Origin: Bacteroidales bacterium | Lineage (GTDB): Bacteria; Bacteroidota; Bacteroidia; Bacteroidales; Marinilabiliaceae | Direction of reading: 5' to 3' | DNA: 37,516 nt | Assembly: GCA_015061285.1 (NCBI GenBank) | Contig: SUWW01000019.1 | Coordinates: 23,899-61,414 of the forward strand | In this document: piece after piece, positions 7,981 to 16,749 of the stretch | How the letters are laid out: the number at the start of each line of letters is the position of its first letter | How positions within the stretch are numbered: position 1 is the stretch's first letter | Program-made: the position numbers and the translations under genes | The notes under the pieces: generated by a model | The model's input: only the letters and a program-made list of their open reading frames with translations | What the model was told of the DNA's origin: nothing | Database searches by the model: none

Positions 7981-10773
7981 GTGGCAACGACAAAGAATAT
8001 AGAGATTCACAACGCGCGAGTAAACAATCTCAAAGGGATTTCTATAGATATTCCTCGTAATAAACTAATAGTTATTACCGGAGTGAGTGGCTCTGGTAAA
8101 TCGTCGTTGGCTTTCGATACGCTTTATGCCGAAGGTCAGCGTCGCTATGTTGAGAGCCTTAATTCGTATGCGCGCCAGTTTCTTGGTCGAAATAATAAGC
8201 CTGAGGTGGACTATATAAAGGGAATTCCCCCAGCAATTGCCATAGAACAGAAGGTGAACACTCGCAATCCGCGCTCTACGGTAGGCACTCAAACAGAGAT
8301 ATACGATTATCTACGATTGCTTTTTGCTCGTATAGGTCGAACCATTTCGCCTATAAGTGGTACTATTGTCAAGCGTGATACCGTTACGGATGTCGTGAAT
8401 TTTATCGTTAATCTGCCGCAAGGCACAAAGGTGGCTATACTCACTGACATAAAAGTATCGAAAGGAGGGTCGCTTGAGCAAGTTCTGAAAAGTATCATAC
8501 AACAGGGCTTTAGCCGAGTTGAGCAGGATGGTAGTTTTGTTCGCCTTTCCGAAGAGGAGTTGCCAGTCTTGATAGCAACAAAGAGTCCGTTGCATCTTGT
8601 GGTGGATCGACTTGCCGCCAATAGCGAAGCCGACACTATCACTCGTCTGTCCGATTCGGTTGCTACTGCTTTTTACGAAGGACATGGAGCACTCATAGTG
8701 CGCACATTTGATACCAATAATAAATATACGGATACTCCATTTTCGGATCGTTTTGAAGCTGACGGAATGGTTTTCGAAGAACCCTCGGAGCAGCTATTTA
8801 TGTTCAATAGTCCTATGGGCGCATGTCCACGATGTGAAGGTTTTGGACGTGTAATAGGCATCGATGAAAACCTCGTCATACCCAACAAAGGGTTGAGCGT
8901 TGCCGAAGAGTGTGTAGCTTGTTGGCATGGAACCAAACTTGCCGAGTGGAATAGAGATTTTATGTTGGCTGTTCGTAAAAAGAACTTCCCTGTACATACG
9001 CCCTACTATGAGTTGACGCAAGAGCAAAAAGACTTGCTTTGGCATGGAGCTCCTGGTATATATGGAATAGATGACTTCTTCAAGTTCGCTGAAAGTCAAC
9101 AATATAAAATACAGTATAGAGTTCTTTTAGCGCGCTATAGAGGCAAAACGATATGTCCGGAGTGTCATGGCGCACGATTGCGTAAAGAGGCTTTGTATGT
9201 GCATGTAGCTGGAAAGACGATAGCTGAAGTAGTATCGATGCCAATAAGTAAATTGCGAGAGTGGGTTAATAGTATTACACTCAACGAATATGAGACGAAA
9301 ATAGCAGATCGCCTTCTTACAGAGATTCGAACCCGTGTAGAATACTTATACGAAGTTGGTCTTGAATATCTTACGCTCGATCGTCTTTCTTCGACGCTTT
9401 CGGGTGGCGAGAGTCAGCGCATCAATATAGCTACATCGCTTGGTAGTAGTTTGGTGGGGTCGTTGTATGTACTTGATGAACCAAGTATTGGATTGCATTC
9501 TGCTGATACAGAAAAACTTATATCGGTGTTGCGAAAACTACAAAAACTCGGTAATACAGTGGTAGTTGTAGAACATGAAGAAGAAATCATACGAGCGGCC
9601 GATATGATTATAGATATTGGTCCTGAAGCAGGTAGACTTGGTGGTCAGGTGGTATTTGCTGGAGATTTTGAACAGATGAAATCTGCCGATACGCTTACCA
9701 TAAAATATCTGCGAGGAGAATTAAGTATACCAACGCCCAAATCGCGTCGTTGTTGGACTCATTCGATACGGCTCTCTCACGTAACCGACAATAACTTGAA
9801 AAATCTCAATGTCGAGATACCACTCAATGTGCTTACGGTGGTTACGGGTGTGAGTGGTTCGGGAAAATCAACACTTGTTTCGCGAGTCTTTTATCCGGCA
9901 TTGTGTAAGGCAAAAGGAATGAATATAGGTGAACACTTTTCGTCTAATTGCAGTATCGAAGGGTGTATAGATGCTATAGGAGGTGTGGAATTTATTGATC
10001 AGAATCCAATAGGCAAGTCAACTCGTTCAAACCCAATAACATATTTAGGAGTATACGACGATATACGTAAGCTAATGTGTTCGCAGCAATTGGCAAAGCA
10101 AAACGGATATACAGCGGCTCATTTCTCGTTTAATGCAGCTGGAGGACGTTGCGAGGAGTGCCAAGGAGAAGGAACGATAAAAATAGAAATGCAATTTATG
10201 GCAGACATCACGCTCGAATGTCCGCAATGCCATGGTAAGCGTTTCAAAGATGATGTTCTTGAAGTAAAATATCGCGACAAGAGTATAGCCGACATTTTGG
10301 ATATGACGGTAAATCAAGCTATAGAATTCTTTTCAGAGTCGACCGCAGCACTGGAAAAGCGCATAGTGAATCGATTGAAACCGCTTCAAGACGTTGGATT
10401 AGGTTATATAAAGATGGGACAATCGTCGAGTACACTCTCGGGCGGAGAAAGTCAACGTGTCAAACTTGCCTATTTCCTTGCCGGCGAGACTACAACGCCA
10501 ACACTATTCATCTTTGATGAGCCTACAACAGGTTTGCATTTTCATGATATAAATAAACTCATGAAAGCATTTCAATCACTCATCGAACACGGACATACAT
10601 TGCTTGTAATAGAGCATAACATGGATGTTATAAAATGTGCCGATTGGGTCATAGATCTGGGACCAGTGGGTGGTGAAAATGGTGGATATATAATAGCTCA
10701 AGGTACGCCAGAAGAAGTATCTAAATGCGCCGAATCGAAAACAGGTAAGTATTTGATAGACAAATTGAAATAA
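7981..10773 (+). CDS. uvrA: UvrABC excinuclease subunit A
   Basis: 930 residues. Two ABC ATPase modules are visible: Walker [10 protein letters not shown] at 34-42 and again in the second half, and the ABC signature LSGGESQR twice. UvrA finds helix-distorting DNA lesions, loads UvrB and starts nucleotide excision repair. Zinc-type CxxC pairs are present (CPRC, CPEC, CEEC, CPQC), but the first pair of the first zinc module is replaced by a [11 protein letters not shown]-type segment, as is usual in Bacteroidetes. GTG is the likely start: it gives the conserved N-terminus [13 protein letters not shown], and no upstream ATG is in frame. It is separated from the STAS gene by a probable terminator, so it is most likely its own unit. 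Confidence 0.97.
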   Translation: MATTKNIEIHNARVNNLKGISIDIPRNKLIVITGVSGSGKSSLAFDTLYAEGQRRYVESLNSYARQFLGRNNKPEVDYIKGIPPAIAIEQKVNTRNPRSTVGTQTEIYDYLRLLFARIGRTISPISGTIVKRDTVTDVVNFIVNLPQGTKVAILTDIKVSKGGSLEQVLKSIIQQGFSRVEQDGSFVRLSEEELPVLIATKSPLHLVVDRLAANSEADTITRLSDSVATAFYEGHGALIVRTFDTNNKYTDTPFSDRFEADGMVFEEPSEQLFMFNSPMGACPRCEGFGRVIGIDENLVIPNKGLSVAEECVACWHGTKLAEWNRDFMLAVRKKNFPVHTPYYELTQEQKDLLWHGAPGIYGIDDFFKFAESQQYKIQYRVLLARYRGKTICPECHGARLRKEALYVHVAGKTIAEVVSMPISKLREWVNSITLNEYETKIADRLLTEIRTRVEYLYEVGLEYLTLDRLSSTLSGGESQRINIATSLGSSLVGSLYVLDEPSIGLHSADTEKLISVLRKLQKLGNTVVVVEHEEEIIRAADMIIDIGPEAGRLGGQVVFAGDFEQMKSADTLTIKYLRGELSIPTPKSRRCWTHSIRLSHVTDNNLKNLNVEIPLNVLTVVTGVSGSGKSTLVSRVFYPALCKAKGMNIGEHFSSNCSIEGCIDAIGGVEFIDQNPIGKSTRSNPITYLGVYDDIRKLMCSQQLAKQNGYTAAHFSFNAAGGRCEECQGEGTIKIEMQFMADITLECPQCHGKRFKDDVLEVKYRDKSIADILDMTVNQAIEFFSESTAALEKRIVNRLKPLQDVGLGYIKMGQSSSTLSGGESQRVKLAYFLAGETTTPTLFIFDEPTTGLHFHDINKLMKAFQSLIEHGHTLLVIEHNMDVIKCADWVIDLGPVGGENGGYIIAQGTPEEVSKCAESKTGKYLIDKLK

Positions 10774-11025
10774 ACATACTAATGTTATATTGAGGTACGA
10801 AAAAACAAAAACCATCAACCCAACCGACCATTGACGAAAGATGTTTATTAGCACTTTGAGTATTAAGAAATGTTATTGGCGAAGTCGGCAAACATTAAGA
10901 GATGTTTAATTGTTTTTTTGCGGTATTATAGGATAATAGAAGAAAAAGCATAAATTTGCGTTGATTTCTTCGTAGAAGAAAAACACAAATTAACCAAGTT
11001 AGAAGGCAATAAAACAGAATAAGTA
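10774..11025 (+). promoter_or_regulatory. Upstream region of the SiaB operon: -7 element, palindrome, repeated motif
   Basis: This 252-base gap has no gene. TAAATTTG at 10951-10958 is a perfect Bacteroidetes -7 element, but no TTTG is found at the right distance. Just upstream, TATTAT-AGG-ATAATA (10924-10938) is a perfect palindrome. Further up, a motif of the form AAGA(A/G)ATGTT(T)A occurs three times, at about 10837-10847, 10866-10875 and 10898-10908, spaced 29 and 32 bases. These could be binding sites for the LytTR-containing protein of the operon; this is inference only. Confidence 0.4.
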
Positions 11026-11616
11026 ATGACTTGCGAGTGTGCAAATAATAGCATAGCAAGAACGAATTTCGACTTATCGAAATGGGTAGAACAGAAGCGA
11101 GAAGGCAGAGTTCTACTCGAGCATGTTGGCTCATTTACATCTGATTTTATTGATGCGATACTCCCCGAAATGGAACAAGACGTGAATGAGAATGTTGAAA
11201 ACGACGGCATTCGCAAGAAAGTTTTTCATGTTTTTGTGGAGTGTATTCAAAACCTTTACCATCACGTAGAGCCACTCGAAACAATCGAGCAACAATATGG
11301 CGATTGTCGCATGGGTGCGATATTTTTGGTGGTGCAAGGGAATGGTTGTCGTATAACAACTGGAAACTTTGTAAAGAGATCCAAAGTAGAAATTCTCACA
11401 AGTAAAATAGAGAAGATTAATGCGATGGATAGTAATGAGTTGAAGATATTCTATCGAGAAACAATCAGCAAGCAAGCCTTCTCGGCAAAAGGAGGAGCTG
11501 GTATAGGAATGATAGATATTGCGCGAAAGTCGGGCAATAAGCTTGGTTATCAATTCTATTCAGTAGCTGATGCGCCAGATTTGTGCTTCTTCTCTTTTGA
11601 TGTTTTTATAAGCTAA
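11026..11616 (+). CDS. SiaB-family protein kinase
   Basis: 196 residues with a GHKL/HATPase-like fold as in SiaB of Pseudomonas (DUF6272). The N-box is VECIQNLYHHV at 71-81 (E72, N76) and the glycine-rich ATP lid is KGGAGIGMIDIARKSG at 155-170. SiaB phosphorylates SiaC on a Thr/Ser and is a member of the anti-sigma-kinase class used in partner switching. The next gene, 18 bases on, encodes the matching SiaC-type substrate. The classic antagonist phosphatase (SiaA, PP2C type) is not in the window. The segment 83-150 is family-like but less conserved. Cytoplasmic, with no membrane segment. Confidence 0.85.
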   Translation: MTCECANNSIARTNFDLSKWVEQKREGRVLLEHVGSFTSDFIDAILPEMEQDVNENVENDGIRKKVFHVFVECIQNLYHHVEPLETIEQQYGDCRMGAIFLVVQGNGCRITTGNFVKRSKVEILTSKIEKINAMDSNELKIFYRETISKQAFSAKGGAGIGMIDIARKSGNKLGYQFYSVADAPDLCFFSFDVFIS

Positions 11617-11634
11617 AATGATACAATAAATATT

Positions 11635-12216
11635 ATGGATGTTATAACAATTGCTGCAAGCCCCAAGACACCTTATATATGTGCAGACCCTATCAAAGGG
11701 CAAATAGAGATTAAGGGTCGTTCCATTCCGGAGAACTCAATAGAGTTTTATCGTCCGCTTGTTGAATGGTTGGAGCAGTATAGTGGGCAAGAAATGAAGA
11801 CAACCCAAGTGAAGATACAGTTGGAGTATTTCAACACAAGTTCTTCGAAATGTGTGTTGGATATTTTCAAACGTCTCGAAGTTATGTATCGTAAAGGGTG
11901 GAATATTGAAATATATTGGTATTACGACGAAGATGATGAAGATATAGTTATGCTTCAGTCGATGGAGAATTATGTCGCAGTTACGACGAAGCAGATGCGT
12001 ATTACGGTGCACGATACTCTAAAGAACATGCTTGATAAAATTGGCGAGAAGTATGTCATTCAATGTCAGCGCTCGTTTGCCGTAGGTATCCGTTACATAC
12101 AAAGAGTGAAGGGCACGAATATCGTTCTTGGTGATGATAAAAAAATAGCCGACGTACCGATAGGAAAATCGTATAAAGAACGATTGAAAATTTTGATAAA
12201 TTCTTTCAGTTCGTGA
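11635..12216 (+). CDS. SiaC-type phosphoprotein fused to a LytTR DNA-binding domain
   Basis: 193 residues in two recognisable parts. Residues 1-103 follow the SiaC family (DUF1987): GQIEIKGRSIPENSIEFY (22-39), LEYFNTSSSK (63-72) with the expected phospho-acceptor T68, and the strand IEIYWYYDEDDED (91-103). Where SiaC normally ends in a short helix, this protein continues into what looks like a complete LytTR domain: DIVMLQSMENYVAVTT (103-118), DTLKNMLDKIG (127-137), CQRSFAVGIRYIQRV (144-158) and VPIGKSYKERL (174-184), the counterparts of the LytTR ESxxNYV, HRSyiVN and IPvSRsY blocks. Phosphorylation by SiaB could therefore control transcription directly. It overlaps the next gene by four bases. 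Confidence 0.8.
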   Translation: MDVITIAASPKTPYICADPIKGQIEIKGRSIPENSIEFYRPLVEWLEQYSGQEMKTTQVKIQLEYFNTSSSKCVLDIFKRLEVMYRKGWNIEIYWYYDEDDEDIVMLQSMENYVAVTTKQMRITVHDTLKNMLDKIGEKYVIQCQRSFAVGIRYIQRVKGTNIVLGDDKKIADVPIGKSYKERLKILINSFSS

Positions 12217-12776
12217 AACTACCTATAGTGCTGTTGCTTACTTCTTTAGCGATGGCTTTGCCCAACGAGGCTCAAGAAAAATTTCATAGAGATACAGATA
12301 GTAAATTCATAGTCAACGAGGGTGATTTATTACCTCCGTTTTCTTTTGTTACGCTATCGGGTGATTCGCTTGATAGCGACTTTTTTGCCAATAGCGTAGT
12401 TGTGTTGCAGTTTGTTGCTTCGTGGTGTCCGTTTAGCACCTCGGAAATGAAAGCCATAGAACGAGATATATGGCAAAAATATCAAGCAACGGGAAATGTT
12501 CAGGTTTACGGATTTTCTGTTGATGACCCAAGCGACACAACGACGTTTCGCAAATTTTTGGCAGCAAACAACATTACTTATCCCTTTTGCTACGATTGCG
12601 ATGAGCGCATATATAAACTCTTTTCGACGCCTAAAGGAACAGTGCCACGGTGTGTGCTTGTGAATGAAGAGGGGAGAATAGTGCAGCTATCAGACGAGTT
12701 CTACAGAAAAGATTATAAAAGAATGCGACATTTGATACGTGGCATGGTTAAGAAAATGAATAAAAGCAGTAAGTAA
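12213..12776 (+). CDS. Secreted redoxin (TlpA/AhpC-TSA-like) with a WCPFS motif
   Basis: 187 residues. An N-terminal hydrophobic signal (about 1-20) predicts export. A thioredoxin fold follows: GDLLPPFSFVTLSGD (37-51), FVASWCPFS (67-75), GFSVDDP and the cis-proline region TVPRCVLVN. The active site has C72 but serine at the second position (S75) instead of CxxC, so it would act as a one-cysteine peroxidase or redox partner rather than a normal dithiol oxidoreductase. Two further cysteines occur in FCYDCDERIYKLF. The GTG start overlaps the previous stop codon (GTGA), showing translational coupling to the SiaC-LytTR gene. Confidence 0.8.
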   Translation: MKLPIVLLLTSLAMALPNEAQEKFHRDTDSKFIVNEGDLLPPFSFVTLSGDSLDSDFFANSVVVLQFVASWCPFSTSEMKAIERDIWQKYQATGNVQVYGFSVDDPSDTTTFRKFLAANNITYPFCYDCDERIYKLFSTPKGTVPRCVLVNEEGRIVQLSDEFYRKDYKRMRHLIRGMVKKMNKSSK

Positions 12777-12805
12777 ATGCTTATTTTTGCGCGACATTTT
12801 TGAGG

Positions 12806-13450
12806 ATGGAACAACTATCACTATTCATAAATTTGTTCAAGGGCATGTGTATTGGCTTCACAGCGTCGGTGCCATTAGGTCCGATAGGTGTGTTGTGTAT
12901 ACAACGTACGCTAAGCAAAGGGCGTCGGTATGGCTTCGTTAGCGGTGTAGGAGCTGCTACGTCAGATTTTGTATATGCATTGGTAGCGGGTTTCAGTGTG
13001 TCGCTGGTGATGGAGTTTGTTGAGGCTCATCAGCAGATTCTTATCGTAGTAGGAGCATTGGTTCTGTTGGCTTTGGGACTGAAAATATTCTTTACCAATC
13101 CGGCAAAGCAGATGCGAATGCAGCGGCGCAAACGCAATAGTGGATTGTGGCAGAATTATATATCTACATTCTTTCTGACTATAACAAATCCATTAGCAAT
13201 GTTTCTTTTCCTCGGAGCATTTACGTTGGTTGGAGGTGAGCGTGATATATATACTCAATTTGCGCTAATTCTTGGCGTGTTGTTGGGTGCTTCGCTTTGG
13301 TGGCTTGTGCTCACTATGCTTGTTGGCATATTCAGAAAAAAACTGACAATTCGCCGTTTGTACTATATAAATAAAACTGCTGGAGCTATTATAGTTGCAC
13401 TAGTCGTAGTTGCTCTGTTTATGGAGCTATTCAAAGTGATATTCTCATAA
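12806..13450 (+). CDS. LysE-family transporter
   Basis: 214 residues from the ATG at 12806; an in-frame TTG two codons earlier is less likely. The N-terminus FTASVPLGPIGVLCIQRTLSKGRRYGFVSGVGAATSD is the family signature (PxGPxG, then GxxxG). About six membrane segments are visible near 10-30, 38-60, 68-88, 112-135, 143-167 and 180-205. LysE/RhtB proteins export amino acids or similar small molecules across the inner membrane; the substrate cannot be read from the sequence. It is the last gene of the 11026-13450 run, 29 bases after the redoxin gene. Confidence 0.87.
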   Translation: MEQLSLFINLFKGMCIGFTASVPLGPIGVLCIQRTLSKGRRYGFVSGVGAATSDFVYALVAGFSVSLVMEFVEAHQQILIVVGALVLLALGLKIFFTNPAKQMRMQRRKRNSGLWQNYISTFFLTITNPLAMFLFLGAFTLVGGERDIYTQFALILGVLLGASLWWLVLTMLVGIFRKKLTIRRLYYINKTAGAIIVALVVVALFMELFKVIFS

Positions 13451-13522
13451 CAGCGGCAATAAAATCTTTTTCTAAGGCTTAGTCTCCCCGAGGTCAAATT
13501 CGGGTGATAGATACAAATAAAA

Positions 13523-13550
13523 AGCACGATTAGAAAGTTCTAACCGTGCT
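13523..13550 (-). terminator. Terminator of efp
   Basis: AGCACGATTAGAA (13523-13535) pairs with TTCTAACCGTGCT (13538-13550) with a single mismatch and a two-base loop. On the minus strand it is followed by a T-rich run, so it ends efp; the hairpin may also stop transcription of the convergent LysE operon. Confidence 0.75.
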
Positions 13551-13578
13551 GCAAGAATATAAATTCTCGTTGTTCTAT

Positions 13579-14142
13579 TTATCTAACGCGCTCCAAGTAA
13601 GAACCGTCGCGGGTGTCTACAACGATGGTTTCACCTTGTTCGATGAAGAGAGGCACTTTCACAGTAGCGCCCGTTTCAACAGTAGCAGGTTTAAGGGTGT
13701 TAGTTGCAGTATCACCTTTGAGGCCCGGCTCGGTATATGTAACGGTAAGAGTGGTCTTAACAGGCATTTCAGCGTAGAGAACTTGCTCTGAAGAAGCATC
13801 AGTAACAACTTCTACAACGTCGCCTTCTTTCATGAAATCTACGCCAGTAACGAGGTCTGGAGCGAGGTTGATTTGCTCGAAAGTCTCTTGGTTCATAAGA
13901 ACCAAATCTTGACCCTCTTTGTAGAGGAACTGGTGAGGACGACGTTCTACGCGAACATCTTCAAGTTTCTCGCCAATGTCGAAACGACGTTCCAAAACGC
14001 GACCATCGGTAACACATTTAAGCTTAACGCGCATAATAGTGTTGCCTTTGCCTGGCTTTACATGTTGAAAATCAATACAGAAATAGAGTTTTCCGTCGAG
14101 GCGAATGCAGTTGCCTATTTTGATGTCTTGTGAGTTAATCAT
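13579..14142 (-). CDS. efp: Elongation factor P
   Basis: 187 residues, the standard length. Three beta-barrel domains: the KOW-like N-terminal domain (1-63) with the tip loop KPGKGN at 29-34, where K32 is the position that is modified in many species and reaches the peptidyl-transferase centre; then two OB folds (about 65-127 and 128-187) ending in GETIVVDTRDGSYLERVR. EF-P relieves ribosome stalling at polyproline stretches. No EpmA/EpmB or other modification gene is nearby. It stands alone, with its own promoter upstream and terminator downstream. Confidence 0.97.
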   Translation of the reverse strand: MINSQDIKIGNCIRLDGKLYFCIDFQHVKPGKGNTIMRVKLKCVTDGRVLERRFDIGEKLEDVRVERRPHQFLYKEGQDLVLMNQETFEQINLAPDLVTGVDFMKEGDVVEVVTDASSEQVLYAEMPVKTTLTVTYTEPGLKGDTATNTLKPATVETGATVKVPLFIEQGETIVVDTRDGSYLERVR

Positions 14143-14171
14143 AAAATTTTATGGTTTTGAAATTTCGGGTG

Positions 14172-14202
14172 CAAATTTAGCTTGATAGCTTTTTCTTGCA
14201 AT
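14172..14202 (-). promoter_or_regulatory. Promoter of efp
   Basis: On the minus strand ATTG (14202-14199), a 19-base spacer and TAAATTTG (14179-14172) match the Bacteroidetes promoter, about 30 bases before the efp ATG. Confidence 0.6.
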
Positions 14203-14238
14203 AATCCGAAACAGAAAGTTTGAATATTTATGTCCTAT

Positions 14239-14925
14239 TTATGATAGTATTTCGTTTGCAAATTCGTTCCAAGTCAGTGCTTTGAATGAAGAGTCGAAAT
14301 CTTTGGGTAGTTTTGATTTCTCGTTCTTTTTTATGTATACGAAATCTACACCAGCTTTCTTAGCTACAGCGCCATCGGTGTCGGCACGGTCGCCCACCAT
14401 AAGTATCTCATTAGGAGCAAAGCCCAAAGCATTGATAATTTCGTTGAAAGGTCGAGCGGCAGGTTTTAGTGCTCCCATCTCTTCTGCACCCCATTCGAAG
14501 TCGATGCCCGACTCTATGCCAATGGCTTTTAGACGGTTATGTACGTCGCCATAGTCGGAGAAACAAGCCGTTTTTATACCACAATCGTTGAATTTCTTCA
14601 ATATGAGGTTCAAGCGTTCTTGCTTTTGGTAGTGTTTATGAAGAACTTTTAGCATCAATTTGCGATAGTTGTTCATATACCACGATTCAACTTTTTCAGG
14701 AGTGGTATCGACTAGTTTGGCTATTTTGGCGAAATGGGCAGCAAAGAAATCGTGTTGGTTTTTGAAATCCTTGCCTGCGAGTTCAGATCGAGAGACGCGT
14801 TCATAAAAAAGCCATCGCATGTGGCGTAAGTCGTTGAGGACTAAGTGGCATGCGATGGGAGAAGTTTTTGGATAGAGAGTCCCGTCGAAATCGAATACTA
14901 CGGCTTTATATCTATCTGTAATCAT
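14239..14925 (-). CDS. HAD-superfamily hydrolase
   Basis: 228 residues. Motif I is VFDFDGTLYP at 10-19 with the nucleophile D12 and acid/base D14; motif II is FSDYGDV (122-128); the motif III lysine is K154 in GALKPAARPF; motif IV is MVGDRADTDGAVAKKAG (176-192). The helical insertion after motif I (about 20-110) marks a C1-capped phosphoglycolate-phosphatase-like enzyme. It would dephosphorylate a small metabolite that cannot be named. Its ATG overlaps the stop codon of the GH3-family gene by one base, so the two are translated from one mRNA. Confidence 0.9.
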   Translation of the reverse strand: MITDRYKAVVFDFDGTLYPKTSPIACHLVLNDLRHMRWLFYERVSRSELAGKDFKNQHDFFAAHFAKIAKLVDTTPEKVESWYMNNYRKLMLKVLHKHYQKQERLNLILKKFNDCGIKTACFSDYGDVHNRLKAIGIESGIDFEWGAEEMGALKPAARPFNEIINALGFAPNEILMVGDRADTDGAVAKKAGVDFVYIKKNEKSKLPKDFDSSFKALTWNEFANEILS

Positions 14926-16637
14926 TATGCTATTACGAGGTCTTTGAATTTAGCGTGACGTTTTTCGTCGTTGAGCAAGAGCATCAACTTGAATTGTCCG
15001 TCGCGAGCACCTTCGGCAATGCAGCGAGCTTTGAACTTTTCGAACGATTCGTTGACAAGTCGGTGTGTAATAGGATCTTTCACACGGAACGAATTTCGTT
15101 TTGCTGCATATTCGATATTTATCTCTTTTAGAGCTTTGTCGACTTCTACCGAGAATGCTTCAGCTTCAGCTTGCGTAGTAGCTTGGTTTTCAAATTCATA
15201 GTAGAAGTGGTAGCCTGAATATTCGGCATCGGCAAAGCCAATGAAGAATTTTGTAGGCATATTAAGCTTCTTCTCAGTCTCGTGAACTGCAGCTATGAAT
15301 TGGCGCTCGTGGAGCTTTTCGCCTGTAAGCGTAACAATACCATTAACTTTCTGAATGAATTGAATGTTAGGTATTTTGCCGTAGAAACCTGTTACTTCTA
15401 CGAGGTCGTTCATATTATAACGATACAAACCAGCCCAAGTAGTTACGTATAGGCAATAGCGTTTGCCAAGTTCGAGTTGGTCTATAGTTAAGTATTCAGG
15501 ATTTTCGTTGTCGAGATCTTCTTCGCGAGTGAACTCGAAGTAGTGCATGTGAGGGAATAGGGTAGTATCGTCTTTTCCGTTCATCACAAGACCTACACGA
15601 CATTCCGAAGCAAAGTAGCCAAACTCTGGGTGTTTGCTATTTTCGGGGAACGAATCTTTGAATTTATCGAGATAAACTTTGGTGTTGCCCGAGCGCCATG
15701 TGTTGAGCACTTGAAAATCTGGCCAATAGTGTTTAGGAAGCACGGTGCCATATTTTTCCTTCAAAGCGCGGAGTTCTGCCGCACGTTTAGGATTTGGCTT
15801 GAGCATTGCCTCTATAGCGGCGCGAGGACCAGGAGCGATGTTGAGGTCGGCTTTCAGTGTGCCATGCTCAATGTCGTTGCAATAGTCGTCGTAGAATTCA
15901 TTCACATTGTTCTGCATCTCTACAATGGTAGATGGGTTTGCAGTGACTATGAGAGTGGTATTTCTTTCGATGCCGAGGCGCATAATGCAATAGTAGCGCG
16001 CTTTGTAATCAGAAATTTCAAACACTTCGTTAGGTGCGGTGTAAGCCTTCTTCACGAATGCTGGGCATTGTGTGTATGAAACGCCTGATACAGAGCCTAC
16101 TATAGTGCCATCGGGAGCTTCGCCTTCGATTGCTTTGCCTACAATAGACACCACACCACCAGCGAAAGTGTATTTGCTTTGTTGGATCAAAGTCCACAAC
16201 CAAAGCTTGTTTATTTTTCCATAAACATTGCTGAAATATTCATTAGTAATAGGAATCCATTTTGGTTCTTTGGTGGTTCCTGAAGTGGTGGCGTACATTT
16301 TGGGTTTACCTGGGAAAAGTATGTCTTTGCCACCTTGAAGATGTTTGTTGATGTAGGGGCGAAGGTCTTCGTAATCGTTCATCTTCACGTTGTTGCGATA
16401 GGCTTCGAAGAGCTCTTTGTCGCTTTTAGCCTCTAATATTTTAGCAAAATTGTGTTCGCGACCATATTCGGTATCCTTGGCATAATTGAGGATTGCACGA
16501 AGAGTTTTGCCTTGCGACTTAACAACGTCTTTACTTGCACATTTGAGTTTGAAGATCTCTATGTTTCCTACAATCGACATTGCAAGGTTTATCTTACGAT
16601 ACCCCTTGACTTTTTCTCCTTTCATGCTTGGTTTCAT
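14925..16637 (-). CDS. GH3 auxin-responsive-promoter family acyl-adenylating protein
   Basis: 570 residues of the GH3 family, relatives of plant acyl-acid-amido synthetases in the ANL adenylation superfamily. The ATP-binding signature TTSGTTKEPKWIPIT is at 117-131, the second block LYVTTWAGLYRYNMNDLVEVTGF lies in the middle third, and the C-terminal cap begins after LTGEKLHERQF. Plant members join amino acids to carboxylic acids; the bacterial substrate is unknown. The start given keeps a basic N-terminus; internal Met20 is an alternative. A -7 element TAATTTTG lies on the minus strand at 16664-16657, just before the start. It is coupled to the HAD hydrolase downstream. Confidence 0.9.
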   Translation of the reverse strand: MKPSMKGEKVKGYRKINLAMSIVGNIEIFKLKCASKDVVKSQGKTLRAILNYAKDTEYGREHNFAKILEAKSDKELFEAYRNNVKMNDYEDLRPYINKHLQGGKDILFPGKPKMYATTSGTTKEPKWIPITNEYFSNVYGKINKLWLWTLIQQSKYTFAGGVVSIVGKAIEGEAPDGTIVGSVSGVSYTQCPAFVKKAYTAPNEVFEISDYKARYYCIMRLGIERNTTLIVTANPSTIVEMQNNVNEFYDDYCNDIEHGTLKADLNIAPGPRAAIEAMLKPNPKRAAELRALKEKYGTVLPKHYWPDFQVLNTWRSGNTKVYLDKFKDSFPENSKHPEFGYFASECRVGLVMNGKDDTTLFPHMHYFEFTREEDLDNENPEYLTIDQLELGKRYCLYVTTWAGLYRYNMNDLVEVTGFYGKIPNIQFIQKVNGIVTLTGEKLHERQFIAAVHETEKKLNMPTKFFIGFADAEYSGYHFYYEFENQATTQAEAEAFSVEVDKALKEINIEYAAKRNSFRVKDPITHRLVNESFEKFKARCIAEGARDGQFKLMLLLNDEKRHAKFKDLVIA

Positions 16638-16715
16638 ATGTATATAAATAATCGTGCAAAATTAGGCTTTTGGAATTTTTTGTTAGTGGGTGTTTATACT
16701 ACTTATTATGGCCTA

Positions 16716-16736
16716 AAGTGCCCACCAGTGGGCTTA
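16716..16736 (-). terminator. Hairpin after the flavoprotein gene
   Basis: GCCCAC (16720-16725) and GTGGGC (16728-16733) form a tight stem extended by A-T pairs. It lies 15-35 bases past the stop of the minus-strand flavoprotein gene. There is no long T-run, so its strength is uncertain. Confidence 0.4.
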
Positions 16737-16749
16737 TATGAGCATGCAA

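Noticed and set aside
16657-16664. Full promoter for the GH3-family gene
   Set aside because: Only the -7 element TAATTTTG is convincing; no -33 element lies at the expected distance, so it is mentioned with the gene and not listed separately.
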